NCBI RefSeq assembly: GCF_003952725.1
Contig: NZ_CP032509.1
Span: 3,248,001-3,312,000, forward strand
Source: Georhizobium profundi
GTDB lineage: Bacteria; Pseudomonadota; Alphaproteobacteria; Rhizobiales; Rhizobiaceae
DNA: 64,000 nucleotides
Reading direction: 5' to 3'
Made by a program: the position numbers and the translations under genes. Positions 42,019 through 50,920 of this stretch are shown piece after piece (positions within the stretch are counted from its first letter, which is position 1; every line of letters begins with the position of its first letter). The notes under the pieces were generated by a model, which worked only from the letters and a program-made list of their open reading frames with translations, had not been told where the DNA came from and made no database searches.

Positions 42019-42129
42019 CGTTGTGGCTCCTTGGTGAGTTGCATCGTCCTCCTGAAAGGACGTTCGCTCCGGTCGCGACGCTTATCAACTCGATAAGCAC
42101 CTGATCTTGAATGATAATCGGAGCCATCG

Positions 42130-42725
42130 ATGCAGGGCATGAGCGAGCGCCAGTACGCCGCCCATGTCGGGCTGTCGCGCGGCGCGATCCAGAAGGCGAA
42201 GACGGCCGAGCGGCTGGTGCTCTATCCGGACGGCAGCATCAACGCGGCGGCCAGCGACGCGAGGCGGGCGGAAACGACCGACCCGTCCAAGACCCGCAAG
42301 CCGCCCGCGCCGAAGCTGAAGCCCGTTCCCGAGGCCGCCGTCGCCGCCGTCGGCGACACGCTGCGCGAACAGGGGCTGGCGGTGCCGGCGGTCGGCGGCG
42401 GCACGACCTTCCTGCAGGCGAAGACCGCGAACGAGGTGCTGAAGGCGCAGGAGCGGCGCATCCGGCTCCAGAAGCTGAAGGGGGAGTTGATCGAGAGGGC
42501 CCGCGCGCTGGCGCTGGTGTTCCGCCTGGCGCGGGAGGAACGGGACGCGTGGGTGAACTGCCCGCGCGCGCGACGGCGCTGATGGCGGCTGAGCTCTCGG
42601 CCTCGTGCCGCGACGCGACGGGCCAGCAGATCACCGTGGAGCCAGCCGCGATGCAGAAGGTGCTGGAGAAACATGTACGCGCCCACCTCGACGAACTCGC
42701 CGAGGTCCGGCCCGACTTCCGGTGA
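42130..42725 (+). pseudogene. Terminase small subunit-like gene, frameshifted
   Basis: The first frame (42130-42582, with GGAG at 42120-42123) starts MQGMSERQYAAHVGLSRGA, an Nu1-like helix-turn-helix that binds packaging sites. It ends abruptly after ERDAWVNCPRARRR. The continuation is found in a second frame as PARATALMAAELSAS...TVEPAAMQKVLEKHVRAHLDELAEV up to 42725. Restoring one G in the TGCCC at about 42558 (TGGCCC) would read WVNWPARAT and join the two. Either a sequencing error or a real one-base deletion that would impair packaging. It immediately precedes the GpA terminase gene and overlaps it. Confidence 0.78.
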
Positions 42726-44679
42726 CGATGACGCACCGACGGACTTCGACGGCGCGGGCGAGATCCTGCGCGCCTGGGGCAACGGGCTGCGGCCCGACCC
42801 GGACCTGACCGTCTCGGAATGGGCCGACCGGCACCGGATGCTCTCGGGCCGCGCCTCGGCCGAACCGGGGCGGTATCGCACGGTGCGCACGCCCTACATG
42901 CGCGAGATCATGGACCGGCTGTCGCCCGGCGATCCCACGCAGCGGATCGTGTTCATGAAGGCCGCGCAGGTCGGCGCGACCGAGGCCGGGAACAACTGGA
43001 TCGGCTTCGCGATCCACCAGGCGCCGGGACCGATGCTGGCGGTCCAGCCGACGGTGGAGCTGGCCAAACGGAACTCGCGGCAGCGAATCGACCCGCTGAT
43101 CGAAGAGAGCCCCGACCTGCGGGAGCGGGTGAAGCCCGCACGGTCCCGCGACGCGGGCAACACGATGCTGTCCAAGGAATTCGCAGGCGGCATCCTGATC
43201 ATGACGGGGGCCAACTCGGCGGTCGGGCTTCGGTCCACCCCGGCGCGCTACATCTTTCTCGACGAGGTCGACGCCTACCCGGCCTCGGCCGACGAGGAAG
43301 GCGACCCGGTCACGTTGGCGGAAGCGCGGTCGCTGACCTTCGCCCACCGGCGCAAGGTGCTGCTGGTTTCGACTCCCACCATCCGGGGGCTGTCGCGCAT
43401 CGAGCGGGAGTACGAGGCGTCCGACCAGCGCCGGTTCTTCGTGCCGTGCCCGCATTGCGGCGCGATGCAATGGTTGAAGTTCGACCGGCTGCGCTGGCAG
43501 AAGGGCCGCCCGGAGACGGCGGAATATCACTGCGAGGGCTGCGAGACGCCCATCGCGGAACACCACAAGACGGCCATGCTGGAGAGCGGCGAATGGCGGG
43601 CGACCGCCACGGCCGCCAATCCGACGACGGTCGGGTATCACCTCTCGGCGCTTTATTCGCCGATCGGCTGGCTGAGTTGGGAGCGGATCGTGCGATCATG
43701 GGAAGCGGCCCAAGGGTCGGACGAGGCGATCAAGGCGTTCCGCAACACGATCCTCGGCGAGACATGGGTCGAGACCGGGGAAGCCCCCGACTGGCAGCGG
43801 CTTTACGACCGGCGCGAGCGCTGGACATCCGGCACCGTGCCTGCGGGCGGGCTGTTCCTGACCGCCGGGGCCGATGTGCAGAAGGATCGGATCGAGGTCG
43901 ATATCTGGGCCTGGGGCCGCAGGCTGGAAAGCTGGCTCGTCGATCATGTCGTGATCGAGGGCGGGCCGGACCGGCACGATGCGTGGTCGGAACTGACCGC
44001 GCTACTGGACAAGTCCTGGCCGCACGAACGCGGCGCGCATCTCAGGATCGCGCGGCTGGCGATCGACACGGGATACGAGGCCACAGCGGTCTATTCCTGG
44101 TCGCGGGCGCAAGGCTTCGCGCAGGTCTCGCCGGTGAAAGGCGTCGAGGGGTTCAACCGCTCGAGCCCGGTGTCGGGGCCGACCTTCGTCGACGCAACCG
44201 GGGGCGGGAAACGCCTCCGGCGCGGGGCGCGGCTCTGGACCGTGGCGGTCTCGACGTTCAAGGCAGAGACCTACCGCTTTTTGCGGCTGGAACGGCCGAC
44301 TGAAGAAGAGCGCGCCGAGGGCGCGGGCTTTGCGCCCGGCACGATCCATCTGCCGACATGGGTCGAAAGCGAGTGGCTGAAGCAGGTCGTGGCCGAGCAA
44401 CTGGTGACCGTCCGCACGAAACGCGGCTTCGCGCGGCTGGAATGGCAGAAGCTGGGCGAACGCAACGAGGCGCTGGATTGCCGCGTCTATGCCCGCGCCG
44501 CCGCCTGGATCGCGGGCGCGGACCGCTGGACTGAGGAGAAATGGCGCGATCTCGAGGATCAGCTCGGGGCCGCGCCTTACGGTGACACCGATCCGGCCGG
44601 GCAAATTCACCGGCGTGGACAAGCCCCGCAGGGCAAGCGCCGCTCCGACTGGCTCGGGCGGCGAGAGGGATGGTTTTGA
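42673..44679 (+). CDS. Terminase large subunit, GpA family
   Basis: A 668-residue protein of the lambda GpA type. The ATPase domain has a Walker A-like KAAQVGATE and a Walker B FLDEVDAYP. A zinc-binding pair CPHCG...CEGCE follows and then the nuclease domain (FLTAGADVQKDRIEVDIWAWG with the expected Asp residues). It cuts and translocates DNA into proheads. The start at 42673 overlaps the end of the small-subunit frame by 53 bases. Confidence 0.93.
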   Translation: MYAPTSTNSPRSGPTSGDDDAPTDFDGAGEILRAWGNGLRPDPDLTVSEWADRHRMLSGRASAEPGRYRTVRTPYMREIMDRLSPGDPTQRIVFMKAAQVGATEAGNNWIGFAIHQAPGPMLAVQPTVELAKRNSRQRIDPLIEESPDLRERVKPARSRDAGNTMLSKEFAGGILIMTGANSAVGLRSTPARYIFLDEVDAYPASADEEGDPVTLAEARSLTFAHRRKVLLVSTPTIRGLSRIEREYEASDQRRFFVPCPHCGAMQWLKFDRLRWQKGRPETAEYHCEGCETPIAEHHKTAMLESGEWRATATAANPTTVGYHLSALYSPIGWLSWERIVRSWEAAQGSDEAIKAFRNTILGETWVETGEAPDWQRLYDRRERWTSGTVPAGGLFLTAGADVQKDRIEVDIWAWGRRLESWLVDHVVIEGGPDRHDAWSELTALLDKSWPHERGAHLRIARLAIDTGYEATAVYSWSRAQGFAQVSPVKGVEGFNRSSPVSGPTFVDATGGGKRLRRGARLWTVAVSTFKAETYRFLRLERPTEEERAEGAGFAPGTIHLPTWVESEWLKQVVAEQLVTVRTKRGFARLEWQKLGERNEALDCRVYARAAAWIAGADRWTEEKWRDLEDQLGAAPYGDTDPAGQIHRRGQAPQGKRRSDWLGRREGWF

Positions 44680-44681
44680 AC

Positions 44682-44891
44682 ATGACCGACTGGACGCAAA
44701 CCGAGCTCTCGGCGCTGCGCCGGGCCTATGCCAGCGGCACGACCCGGGTCAGCTATGACGGCAAGTCAGTCGACTACGGCTCGGCCGAAGACCTGCTGGC
44801 CCGCATCCGGACCATCGAGCGCGCCATTGCGGGCACCACCCGGCCGTTGCCGGTCGCCGGGTTCGCGGGCTTCTCGCGCGGGGATCGCTGA
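44682..44891 (+). CDS. gpW-like head-tail joining protein
   Basis: A 69-residue protein, MTDWTQTELSALRRAYASG...VSYDGKSVDYGSAEDLLARI, with the pattern of lambda gpW, which plugs the connector and lets the tail join. The start at 44682 follows the terminase stop by 2 bases, and its last base overlaps the portal ATG. Confidence 0.88.
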   Translation: MTDWTQTELSALRRAYASGTTRVSYDGKSVDYGSAEDLLARIRTIERAIAGTTRPLPVAGFAGFSRGDR

Positions 44892-46420
44892 TGTCGACAA
44901 ATTGGTTCGACAGGGCCATTGCCTCCGTTGCACCTCGGGCCGCCGCCAAGCGCGTGCTGGCCCGCCAGGCCTTCGAGACCCTGACGCGCGGCTATGACGG
45001 GGCCGCGAAAGGGCGACGGACGGACGGTTGGCGGGCGCCAGGATCCTCCGCCGATACCGAGATCGGGGTGGCCGGGGCGCTCTTGCGCGACCGGATGCGG
45101 GATCTGGTGCGCAACAACCCGCATGCGGCGAAAGCCGTCGCGGTGCTGGTCAACAACATCATCGGCGCGGGCATCATGCCCCGGGCCGCCAGCGGCGACG
45201 ACAAGCTCGACCGGAAGGTCGACGTCCTGTTCGAGCGCTGGACGGCGGAGTGCGACGCCGATGGTCAGCTCGACTTCTACGGCCTGCAGACGCTGATCTG
45301 CCGCGAGATGGTCGAAGCTGGCGAGGTGCTGGTGCGCCGCCGCCTCCGGCGCGCGAGCGACGGCCTGCCTGTGCCGCTGCAGTTGCAGGTGCTGGAAGCC
45401 GACTTCCTCGACACCACGAAATCCGGCGCCATCGGTGCGGGACGGCTGGTCCAGGGGATCGAGTTCGACCCGGTCGGCAAGCGCCGGGCCTACTGGCTGC
45501 ACGCCGAGCACCCGGGCGACGCCTACGGCGCCTTGCAGAACGGCCTGCAGAGCCGCCCGGTCCCCGCGACCGAGATCGCCCACGTCTACGAGAAGCAGCG
45601 CACGCAGGCGCGCGGCGTTCCCTGGGGCGCGCCGGTGATCCGCAGCTTGCGCGATCTCGACGACTACGAGGTGGCGGAACTGGTCCGCAAGAAGACCGAA
45701 GCCTGCGTCACCGCCATCGTCTTTGGCGACGACGAGGCGCAGCAGGGTATCGCGCCGTCCGTGGTCGACGCCGATGGCAACCGGGTGGAGCAGTTCGAGC
45801 CGGGGCTGATTGCCTATGCCCGCGGCGGCAAGGACATCCGGTTCAACCAGCCCTCCGCCACCGGCGGCTACGGCGAATACAAGCGGGCCAGCCTGCACAC
45901 GATCTCGGCCGGGTTCCGGGTGCCATATGAATTGCTGACCGGCGATCTCAGCCAGGTCAACTATTCTTCGATCCGCGCGGGGCTCGTGGAGTTCCGCCGC
46001 CAGATCGACGCGGTGCAGTGGCAGCTGTTCATCCCGATGTTCTGCGCGCCGGTCTGGCGATGGTTCACCGAGGCCGCGTGGGCGGCGGGGCAGATCCCGT
46101 CTCCGACCGTGCCGGTCGAATGGTCGCCGCCGAAGTTCGAGGCGGTCGATCCGCAGAAGGACGCGATGGCAAACCTGCTGTCGATCCGCTCGGGCACCAT
46201 GACGCTGGCCGAGGTGATCGCGAAACAGGGCCGCAACCCGGACGCCGTGCTGGCCGAGATCGCCGCGACGAACGCTAAGCTCGACGCCCTCGGCCTCGTG
46301 CTCGACAGCGACCCGCGCCGCGTCACCAAGACCGGCAGTGCGCAGAGCAGCGATCCGGCGACCGATCCCGCCGCCGAAGCGGATGAAACCGATCCGGCGC
46401 AGGCCGACCAACAGGACTGA
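44891..46420 (+). CDS. Portal protein, lambda GpB family
   Basis: The 509-residue protein has the lambda portal family signature: RDLVRNNPHAAKAVAVLVNNIIGAG near residue 75, split by the conserved NNP, then EVLVRRRL, and GVPWGAPVIRSLRDLDDYEVAEL in the middle. The C-terminal 50 residues are disordered and acidic. It forms the ring through which DNA enters the head. It is coupled to gpW by a TGATG junction. Confidence 0.93.
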   Translation: MSTNWFDRAIASVAPRAAAKRVLARQAFETLTRGYDGAAKGRRTDGWRAPGSSADTEIGVAGALLRDRMRDLVRNNPHAAKAVAVLVNNIIGAGIMPRAASGDDKLDRKVDVLFERWTAECDADGQLDFYGLQTLICREMVEAGEVLVRRRLRRASDGLPVPLQLQVLEADFLDTTKSGAIGAGRLVQGIEFDPVGKRRAYWLHAEHPGDAYGALQNGLQSRPVPATEIAHVYEKQRTQARGVPWGAPVIRSLRDLDDYEVAELVRKKTEACVTAIVFGDDEAQQGIAPSVVDADGNRVEQFEPGLIAYARGGKDIRFNQPSATGGYGEYKRASLHTISAGFRVPYELLTGDLSQVNYSSIRAGLVEFRRQIDAVQWQLFIPMFCAPVWRWFTEAAWAAGQIPSPTVPVEWSPPKFEAVDPQKDAMANLLSIRSGTMTLAEVIAKQGRNPDAVLAEIAATNAKLDALGLVLDSDPRRVTKTGSAQSSDPATDPAAEADETDPAQADQQD

Positions 46421-46425
46421 CCTTC

Positions 46426-48480
46426 ATGGACACGATGATCGAACTGCCGGCCATGCGCCGGTCGGCGGAGCTTGCGCCGAACACGGCCGACACTGACGCC
46501 CGCACCGTCGAGGTGGTCTGGTCGGCCGGGGCCCGCGTCCGCCGCGCCACGTTCTTCGGCGAGCCCTATGACGAGGAGCTGAGCCTCGATCCCGCCCATG
46601 TCCGGCTCGACCGGCTGAACGCGGGTGCGCCGTTCCTGAAGGTGCACGAGCTCGACACCCTCGACGCGGTGATCGGCTCGGTCGTGCCGGGCTCGGCCCG
46701 GATCGAGAACGGTCGCGGCATCGCCTTGGTCCGGATCAGCGAGCGTGCCGATGTCGAGCCGATCTGGCGCGACATCCAGGCGGGGCACATCCGCGCCGTC
46801 TCCATCGGCTACCAGGTCCACCGGTTTGATATCTCGAAGCCTGATGGCGCCCGCGAGCTCTGGCGCGCGGTGGACTGGACGCCCTTCGAGGTCTCCGCCG
46901 TCGCGGTCGGAGCCGACCCAGCAGCGGGCTTCCGCGCCCAGCACCCCCTTCACGACTGCGTCCTCCACCGCCGGGACGCCCCTTCCACCACGAAAGGACC
47001 GATCCCGATGACGGACACGACCCAGACCCCGGCGAGCGACGCCGCAACCCCCGCCAACACCCAGCCGACCGCGCCGGTCGAAACCGAGGACACCCCCATG
47101 ACCGAGCCGAAACCGGCTGCGCCCGACCCGAAGGTCGCGGCCAGCGAGACGCGCAGCCAGAAGACGCAGGTAACTCCCGCGCCCGATACCGAAGTGGTCG
47201 CCACCCGCGCCCGCGAGGCCGAGCGCGACCGCGTCTCCACCATTTACGATCTGGCCGGGCGGCTGAACCTCGAGCGCGGCTTCGCCGAGGATCTGGTCAA
47301 GCGCGGCGTCAGCGTGGACGAGTCCCGCCGACTGATCCTCGATCAGGTCGCCGCCAAGTCCGACGAGACCCGGACCTTCGGCCATGTTTCCGTCCCGCTC
47401 GGCGGCCGGGACGAGCGCATCACCCGCCGCGACGCGGTGGCGAACGCGCTCCTGCACCGCTACAGCCCCACGCTGTTCCAGCTAGAGGACGCCGCGCGCC
47501 AGTATCGCGGCATGACGCTGCTGGAACTCGCCCGCGAAAGCCTCGGCAATGCCGGGGTGAACACGCGCGGCCTGTCGCGCGACGAGGTGGCGACGCGGGC
47601 GCTGCACTCGACCTCGGACTTCCCCGAGATCCTCTCTGCGGTCACCAACAAGACCCTGCGGCAAGCCTACGAGGCCTATCCCCGCACGTTCATGCTGTTC
47701 TGCCGCCAGGTTCTGGCCACCGACTTCAAGGCGATGCATCGGGTCCAGCTCGGCGAAGCCCCGCAGCTGCTGGAGGTCGGCGAGAGCGGCGAGTTCAAGC
47801 GCGGCACGCTGGGCGAGAGCAAGGAGAGCTACAAGGTCAAGACCTATGGCCGGGTGGTCGCGATCACCCGCCAGACGCTGATCAACGACGATCTCGACGC
47901 CTTCACCCGGATCCCGGCGATGTACGGCAACTCCATCGCGCAGCTGGAGTCGGACGTGGTCTGGAGCATCATCACCGCCAACCCGGCGATGGCCGACGGC
48001 AACGCGCTCTTCCACACCACCCACAAGAACCTCGCGGGCACCGGTACGGCGCTCGATGTGAGCAGCGTGGGCGCGGCGCGCGCCGCGATGGCCAAGCAGA
48101 CCGGCCTCGACAAGAAGACGGTGCTGAACGTCCGCCCCGCCTTCCTGATCGTGCCCGCCTCGCTGGAACTGAAGGCCGAACAGCTGGTCGCCCAGAACCT
48201 CGTGCCCGCCGCGACGTCCAGCGTGGTGCCGCAGTCGATCCGCACGCTCGCGCCGATCAGCGAGCCCCGGCTCGACGCCGCCAGCGAGACCGCCTGGTAT
48301 CTGGCGGCCAGCCCCAACCAGATCGACACCATCGAATACGCCTATCTCGAGGGTCAGCAGGGCGCCTACATTGAGACGCGCAATGGCTTCGACGTCGACG
48401 GCGTCGAGATCAAGTGCCGCCTCGACTTCGGCGCCAAGGCGATCGACTGGCGCGGCCTCTACAAGAACCCGGGCGCGTAA
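46426..48480 (+). CDS. Prohead protease-major capsid protein fusion
   Basis: This 684-residue polyprotein has an N-terminal prohead protease domain (to about residue 175: FFGEPYDEELSLD, FLKVHELDTLDAVIGS with the candidate catalytic His, and the Ser of IRAVSIGYQV). An acidic A/P/T-rich linker follows (about 185-265), and then a HK97-like major capsid domain ending RGLYKNPGA. The linker, rich in TEPKPAAPD-type segments, could act as scaffold. Fused protease/capsid proteins are known in this phage group, so processing in cis is expected. Confidence 0.88.
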   Translation: MDTMIELPAMRRSAELAPNTADTDARTVEVVWSAGARVRRATFFGEPYDEELSLDPAHVRLDRLNAGAPFLKVHELDTLDAVIGSVVPGSARIENGRGIALVRISERADVEPIWRDIQAGHIRAVSIGYQVHRFDISKPDGARELWRAVDWTPFEVSAVAVGADPAAGFRAQHPLHDCVLHRRDAPSTTKGPIPMTDTTQTPASDAATPANTQPTAPVETEDTPMTEPKPAAPDPKVAASETRSQKTQVTPAPDTEVVATRAREAERDRVSTIYDLAGRLNLERGFAEDLVKRGVSVDESRRLILDQVAAKSDETRTFGHVSVPLGGRDERITRRDAVANALLHRYSPTLFQLEDAARQYRGMTLLELARESLGNAGVNTRGLSRDEVATRALHSTSDFPEILSAVTNKTLRQAYEAYPRTFMLFCRQVLATDFKAMHRVQLGEAPQLLEVGESGEFKRGTLGESKESYKVKTYGRVVAITRQTLINDDLDAFTRIPAMYGNSIAQLESDVVWSIITANPAMADGNALFHTTHKNLAGTGTALDVSSVGAARAAMAKQTGLDKKTVLNVRPAFLIVPASLELKAEQLVAQNLVPAATSSVVPQSIRTLAPISEPRLDAASETAWYLAASPNQIDTIEYAYLEGQQGAYIETRNGFDVDGVEIKCRLDFGAKAIDWRGLYKNPGA

Positions 48481-48557
48481 GGCGCACTCCGTCCTGAACC
48501 CTTACACAGGGGCGGTCCTGACGGGCCGCCCTTCGTCTTTCCACGAGGATCACCCCC

Positions 48558-48893
48558 ATGAAAAACTTCGTCCAGCCCGGCAACACCATCACCCTGACCG
48601 CGCCCTATGCCGTCGCCTCCGGCGATGGCCTGCTCGTCGGCACCATCTTCGGCGTCGCCGCGGGCGCCGCCGCCCTCGGCGAGCCCGTCGAGAGCGCGCT
48701 CGTCGGCGTGTTCGATATCAACAAGGTCGGCTCCCAGGCCTGGACCGTCGGCGCCAAGATCTATTGGGACGACGCCAACAAGCGCTGCACGACCGTGGCA
48801 ACCGACAACACGCTCATCGGCGTGGCGACCGAGGCGGTGGCGAGCGGCGCGGGCGACACCGTTGGCCGGGTACGGCTGAACGCGACGTTCTGA
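48558..48893 (+). CDS. DUF2190 family capsid decoration protein
   Basis: A 111-residue protein starting MKNFVQPGNTITLTAPYAVASGDG, with VGTIFGVA and a GDTVGRVRLNATF C-terminus, matching DUF2190. These small beta-rich proteins decorate or stabilise the capsid. A GAGG site precedes the ATG, and its stop overlaps the next start (TGATG at 48891). Confidence 0.87.
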   Translation: MKNFVQPGNTITLTAPYAVASGDGLLVGTIFGVAAGAAALGEPVESALVGVFDINKVGSQAWTVGAKIYWDDANKRCTTVATDNTLIGVATEAVASGAGDTVGRVRLNATF

Positions 48894-49204
48894 TGAGCGC
48901 CTTCGCCGCCGCCGTGGGCGCGCTCTTTGCCGATCCGAACATCGGCCGGGACGCGGTCTACATCGCCGACGGTGGCGCGCCTGTGCTTGTGCGGGTCGTT
49001 GCCCGGCGCGCGGATGCCGTCTCCGACTTCGGCGATGCGCGGCTCTGGTCCGAGACCACCCGGATCGACCTGCGCGTGGCCGAGGTGGCGAACCCGCGTC
49101 CCGGCGACCGCTTGGAAATCGACGGCGATGCCTTCCTCATTCAGGGCGAGCCCGCCCGCGACCGCGAGCGGCTGGTCTGGACCGTGGATCTGAGGCCAGC
49201 GTGA
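48893..49204 (+). CDS. Head-tail joining protein
   Basis: A 103-residue protein starting MSAFAAAVGALFADPNIGRDAVY, beta-rich, with PVLVRVVARRAD and PGDRLEIDGDAFLIQGEP. This pattern is seen in the FII-like/GTA head-tail connector family. A longer frame upstream to 48371 is an artefact of the capsid gene. It overlaps the DUF2190 stop and the next GTG start. Confidence 0.76.
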   Translation: MSAFAAAVGALFADPNIGRDAVYIADGGAPVLVRVVARRADAVSDFGDARLWSETTRIDLRVAEVANPRPGDRLEIDGDAFLIQGEPARDRERLVWTVDLRPA

Positions 49205-49830
49205 AACTGAAGCTCGACATCGATCCCGACATCGTCGCGATGATGGCGGCTGAGGTCGCGGCGGGCGAACGCGCCGTGACGGCCGCCATGCGCGAGGCCG
49301 GGACCGGGCTGAAGACCGCATGGCGGTTGCAGATCACCGGCGCGGGGCTCGGGCCCCGGCTCGCCAACTCGATCCGGAGCCAGAACTTCCCGAGGTCGGG
49401 CGAGAGCCTGGATGCCGCGGCGCTGGTCTGGTCAAAAGCGCCGGTCATCGTCGGCGCGCATGACACGGGGCCGTTGATCCGCTCGAAGGACGGGTTTTGG
49501 CTGGCGATCCCGCTGCCCGCCGCGGGAAAGTCCCTGCGCGGCGGCAGGATCACCCCCGGTGAATGGGAACGGCGACGCGGCCTGCGCCTGCGCTTCGTCT
49601 ATCGTCGCACCGGACCGAGCCTGCTGGTGGCGGAGGGACGGCTGAACACGAAGGGCCAGGCGGTAGTGTCGCGCTCGAAGACCGGGCGCGGCAAGGTCAC
49701 CGCACCGATCTTCCTGCTGGTCCCGCAGGTCAAGCTGCCGAAGCGGCTAGACCTCGCACGAGACGCGGACCGGGCATTGGACAGCGTGCCGGGGCTGATC
49801 GTGGCGAACTGGGTGGAGGAAAAGCTCTAG
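49201..49830 (+). CDS. DUF6441-like tail completion protein
   Basis: A 209-residue protein. It starts at GTG 49201 overlapping the previous stop (GTGA). The N-terminus MKLKLDIDPDIVAMMAAEVAAGERAV and the middle RSKDGFWLAIPLPAAGK match DUF6441, a gp10/neck-like family in alphaproteobacterial phages. Its TAG stop (49828-49830) overlaps the TAG of the opposite-strand moron gene within a CTAG. Confidence 0.76.
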   Translation: MKLKLDIDPDIVAMMAAEVAAGERAVTAAMREAGTGLKTAWRLQITGAGLGPRLANSIRSQNFPRSGESLDAAALVWSKAPVIVGAHDTGPLIRSKDGFWLAIPLPAAGKSLRGGRITPGEWERRRGLRLRFVYRRTGPSLLVAEGRLNTKGQAVVSRSKTGRGKVTAPIFLLVPQVKLPKRLDLARDADRALDSVPGLIVANWVEEKL

Positions 49831-50429
49831 CCTCGCCTTTTCATTATGTCCGACGTGTATCCACGCTTGAGCTTCTTCGACTTTGAGAAGTAACCGATCT
49901 CTGTGTCAAACAGATCGGAAACTCTAAGAAGGTTTTCCTTCAATGTCCCGTGGCTTATCGCGGTGTCCTTGATTGTGAACATCAAGTGATAAAGGGCTGG
50001 CCAAAACACCGCCGCCGTTGTGAATGGAATATCCTCGCGCGGCCCGACCACGGAATAGCACCCTGTTTTGGGGATGATTTCCTTGGCCATGTCCTCATGA
50101 ACCATCGAGCAGGCGGAGAGGAACAACCGTCGACCGCCAAGGTGTGGAGCTAAGATTTCTGCTAGCTCGTCGTAATCGATCTCGTCTTGGTTTGTCGTAC
50201 ACATCCCCTCAGGTTCAGCATGTGCTGAGATATGCAAATACCGGTACCGTGACTTCCCGAAATCCAAGGCAGCTTGCTCGAACTGCTCTCTGGTCCGGAC
50301 ATACGAGTATTTTGGATTCTTTCCATGGAGCCGTAGGACATGGGAAACGACACTGCCTTCAAATCGTCCATTCCCCTCATCGTCCGGGTCCAAGGACTCG
50401 ATAATGAAAACATCTGGAACTGTAGCCAA
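49827..50429 (-). CDS. Caspase/CHAT-like putative peptidase (moron)
   Basis: A 200-residue protein encoded opposite to all surrounding tail genes. A TTG start at 50429 is supported by AGGAG at 50436-50440, spaced 6 bases. The sequence has the caspase-fold signature YLHISAH (His70) and LFLSACS (Cys107), the His-Cys dyad of CHAT/C14-type peptidases, with hydrophobic strands before each. Total length is that of a bare catalytic domain without sensor. GC is markedly lower than in adjacent genes. It is inserted between tail genes with its stop overlapping the DUF6441 stop. A self-contained cell-death or superinfection-exclusion role is a hypothesis. Confidence 0.72.
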   Translation of the reverse strand: MATVPDVFIIESLDPDDEGNGRFEGSVVSHVLRLHGKNPKYSYVRTREQFEQAALDFGKSRYRYLHISAHAEPEGMCTTNQDEIDYDELAEILAPHLGGRRLFLSACSMVHEDMAKEIIPKTGCYSVVGPREDIPFTTAAVFWPALYHLMFTIKDTAISHGTLKENLLRVSDLFDTEIGYFSKSKKLKRGYTSDIMKRRG

Positions 50430-50476
50430 TAGTCGCTCCTGTGCAGCTACTGTGAGTATCCTTTGGGAGCTTCTCT

Positions 50477-50896
50477 ATGGCAACCGCTCGCGAAACCATC
50501 CTCGCCGCGCTGCACACGCGGCTATCGGCACTGCCATCGACCGCACTGCGCGGTGAGGTGCTGCCCGAACGCGTCCCGGCCGAGGGCCTGCTGATCCTGC
50601 GCGACGGCGAGCCGGGTGAGCCCGAGGTGACGCTCTCGCCGCTGGTCTATCACTACCAGCACCGCGCCGAGATCGAGGCTGTCGTTCAGGGCGCCGACCG
50701 TGACGCCACCTTCGACACGCTCTGCGCCAGCCTCGGCGCAGCACTCGCCGCCGACCGTACGCTCGGCGGGCTCTGCGACTGGGTCGAGACCGAAGCCCCG
50801 CGCCCGGTCGATCTGCCGGTCGAGGGCGCGGCCAGCCTGAAGGCCGCCGTGATCCCGGTGGTGCTGCACTATTCCACGGCCGATCCGCTCGGCTGA
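50477..50896 (+). CDS. Tail terminator-like protein
   Basis: A 139-residue protein, MATARETILAALHTRLSAL..., with VTLSPLVYHYQHRAEIEAVVQG and VIPVVLHYSTADPLG, the pattern of tail terminator/gpU-like proteins in this group. Related genes are sometimes mis-annotated as acyl-CoA transferase, with which it shares no catalytic motif that I can see. A GGGAG site precedes it. Confidence 0.72.
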   Translation: MATARETILAALHTRLSALPSTALRGEVLPERVPAEGLLILRDGEPGEPEVTLSPLVYHYQHRAEIEAVVQGADRDATFDTLCASLGAALAADRTLGGLCDWVETEAPRPVDLPVEGAASLKAAVIPVVLHYSTADPLG

Positions 50897-50920
50897 TCCC
50901 GACAACCCGAGGAGAACACC

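Noticed and set aside
42819..44303. A 494-codon plus-strand frame inside the terminase gene
   Set aside because: Arg/Gly-rich shadow of GpA terminase; no motif.
50477..50896. Acyl-CoA transferase annotation for the tail terminator gene
   Set aside because: No acyl-CoA transferase motif is visible, and the position between neck and tail tube genes indicates a tail terminator.
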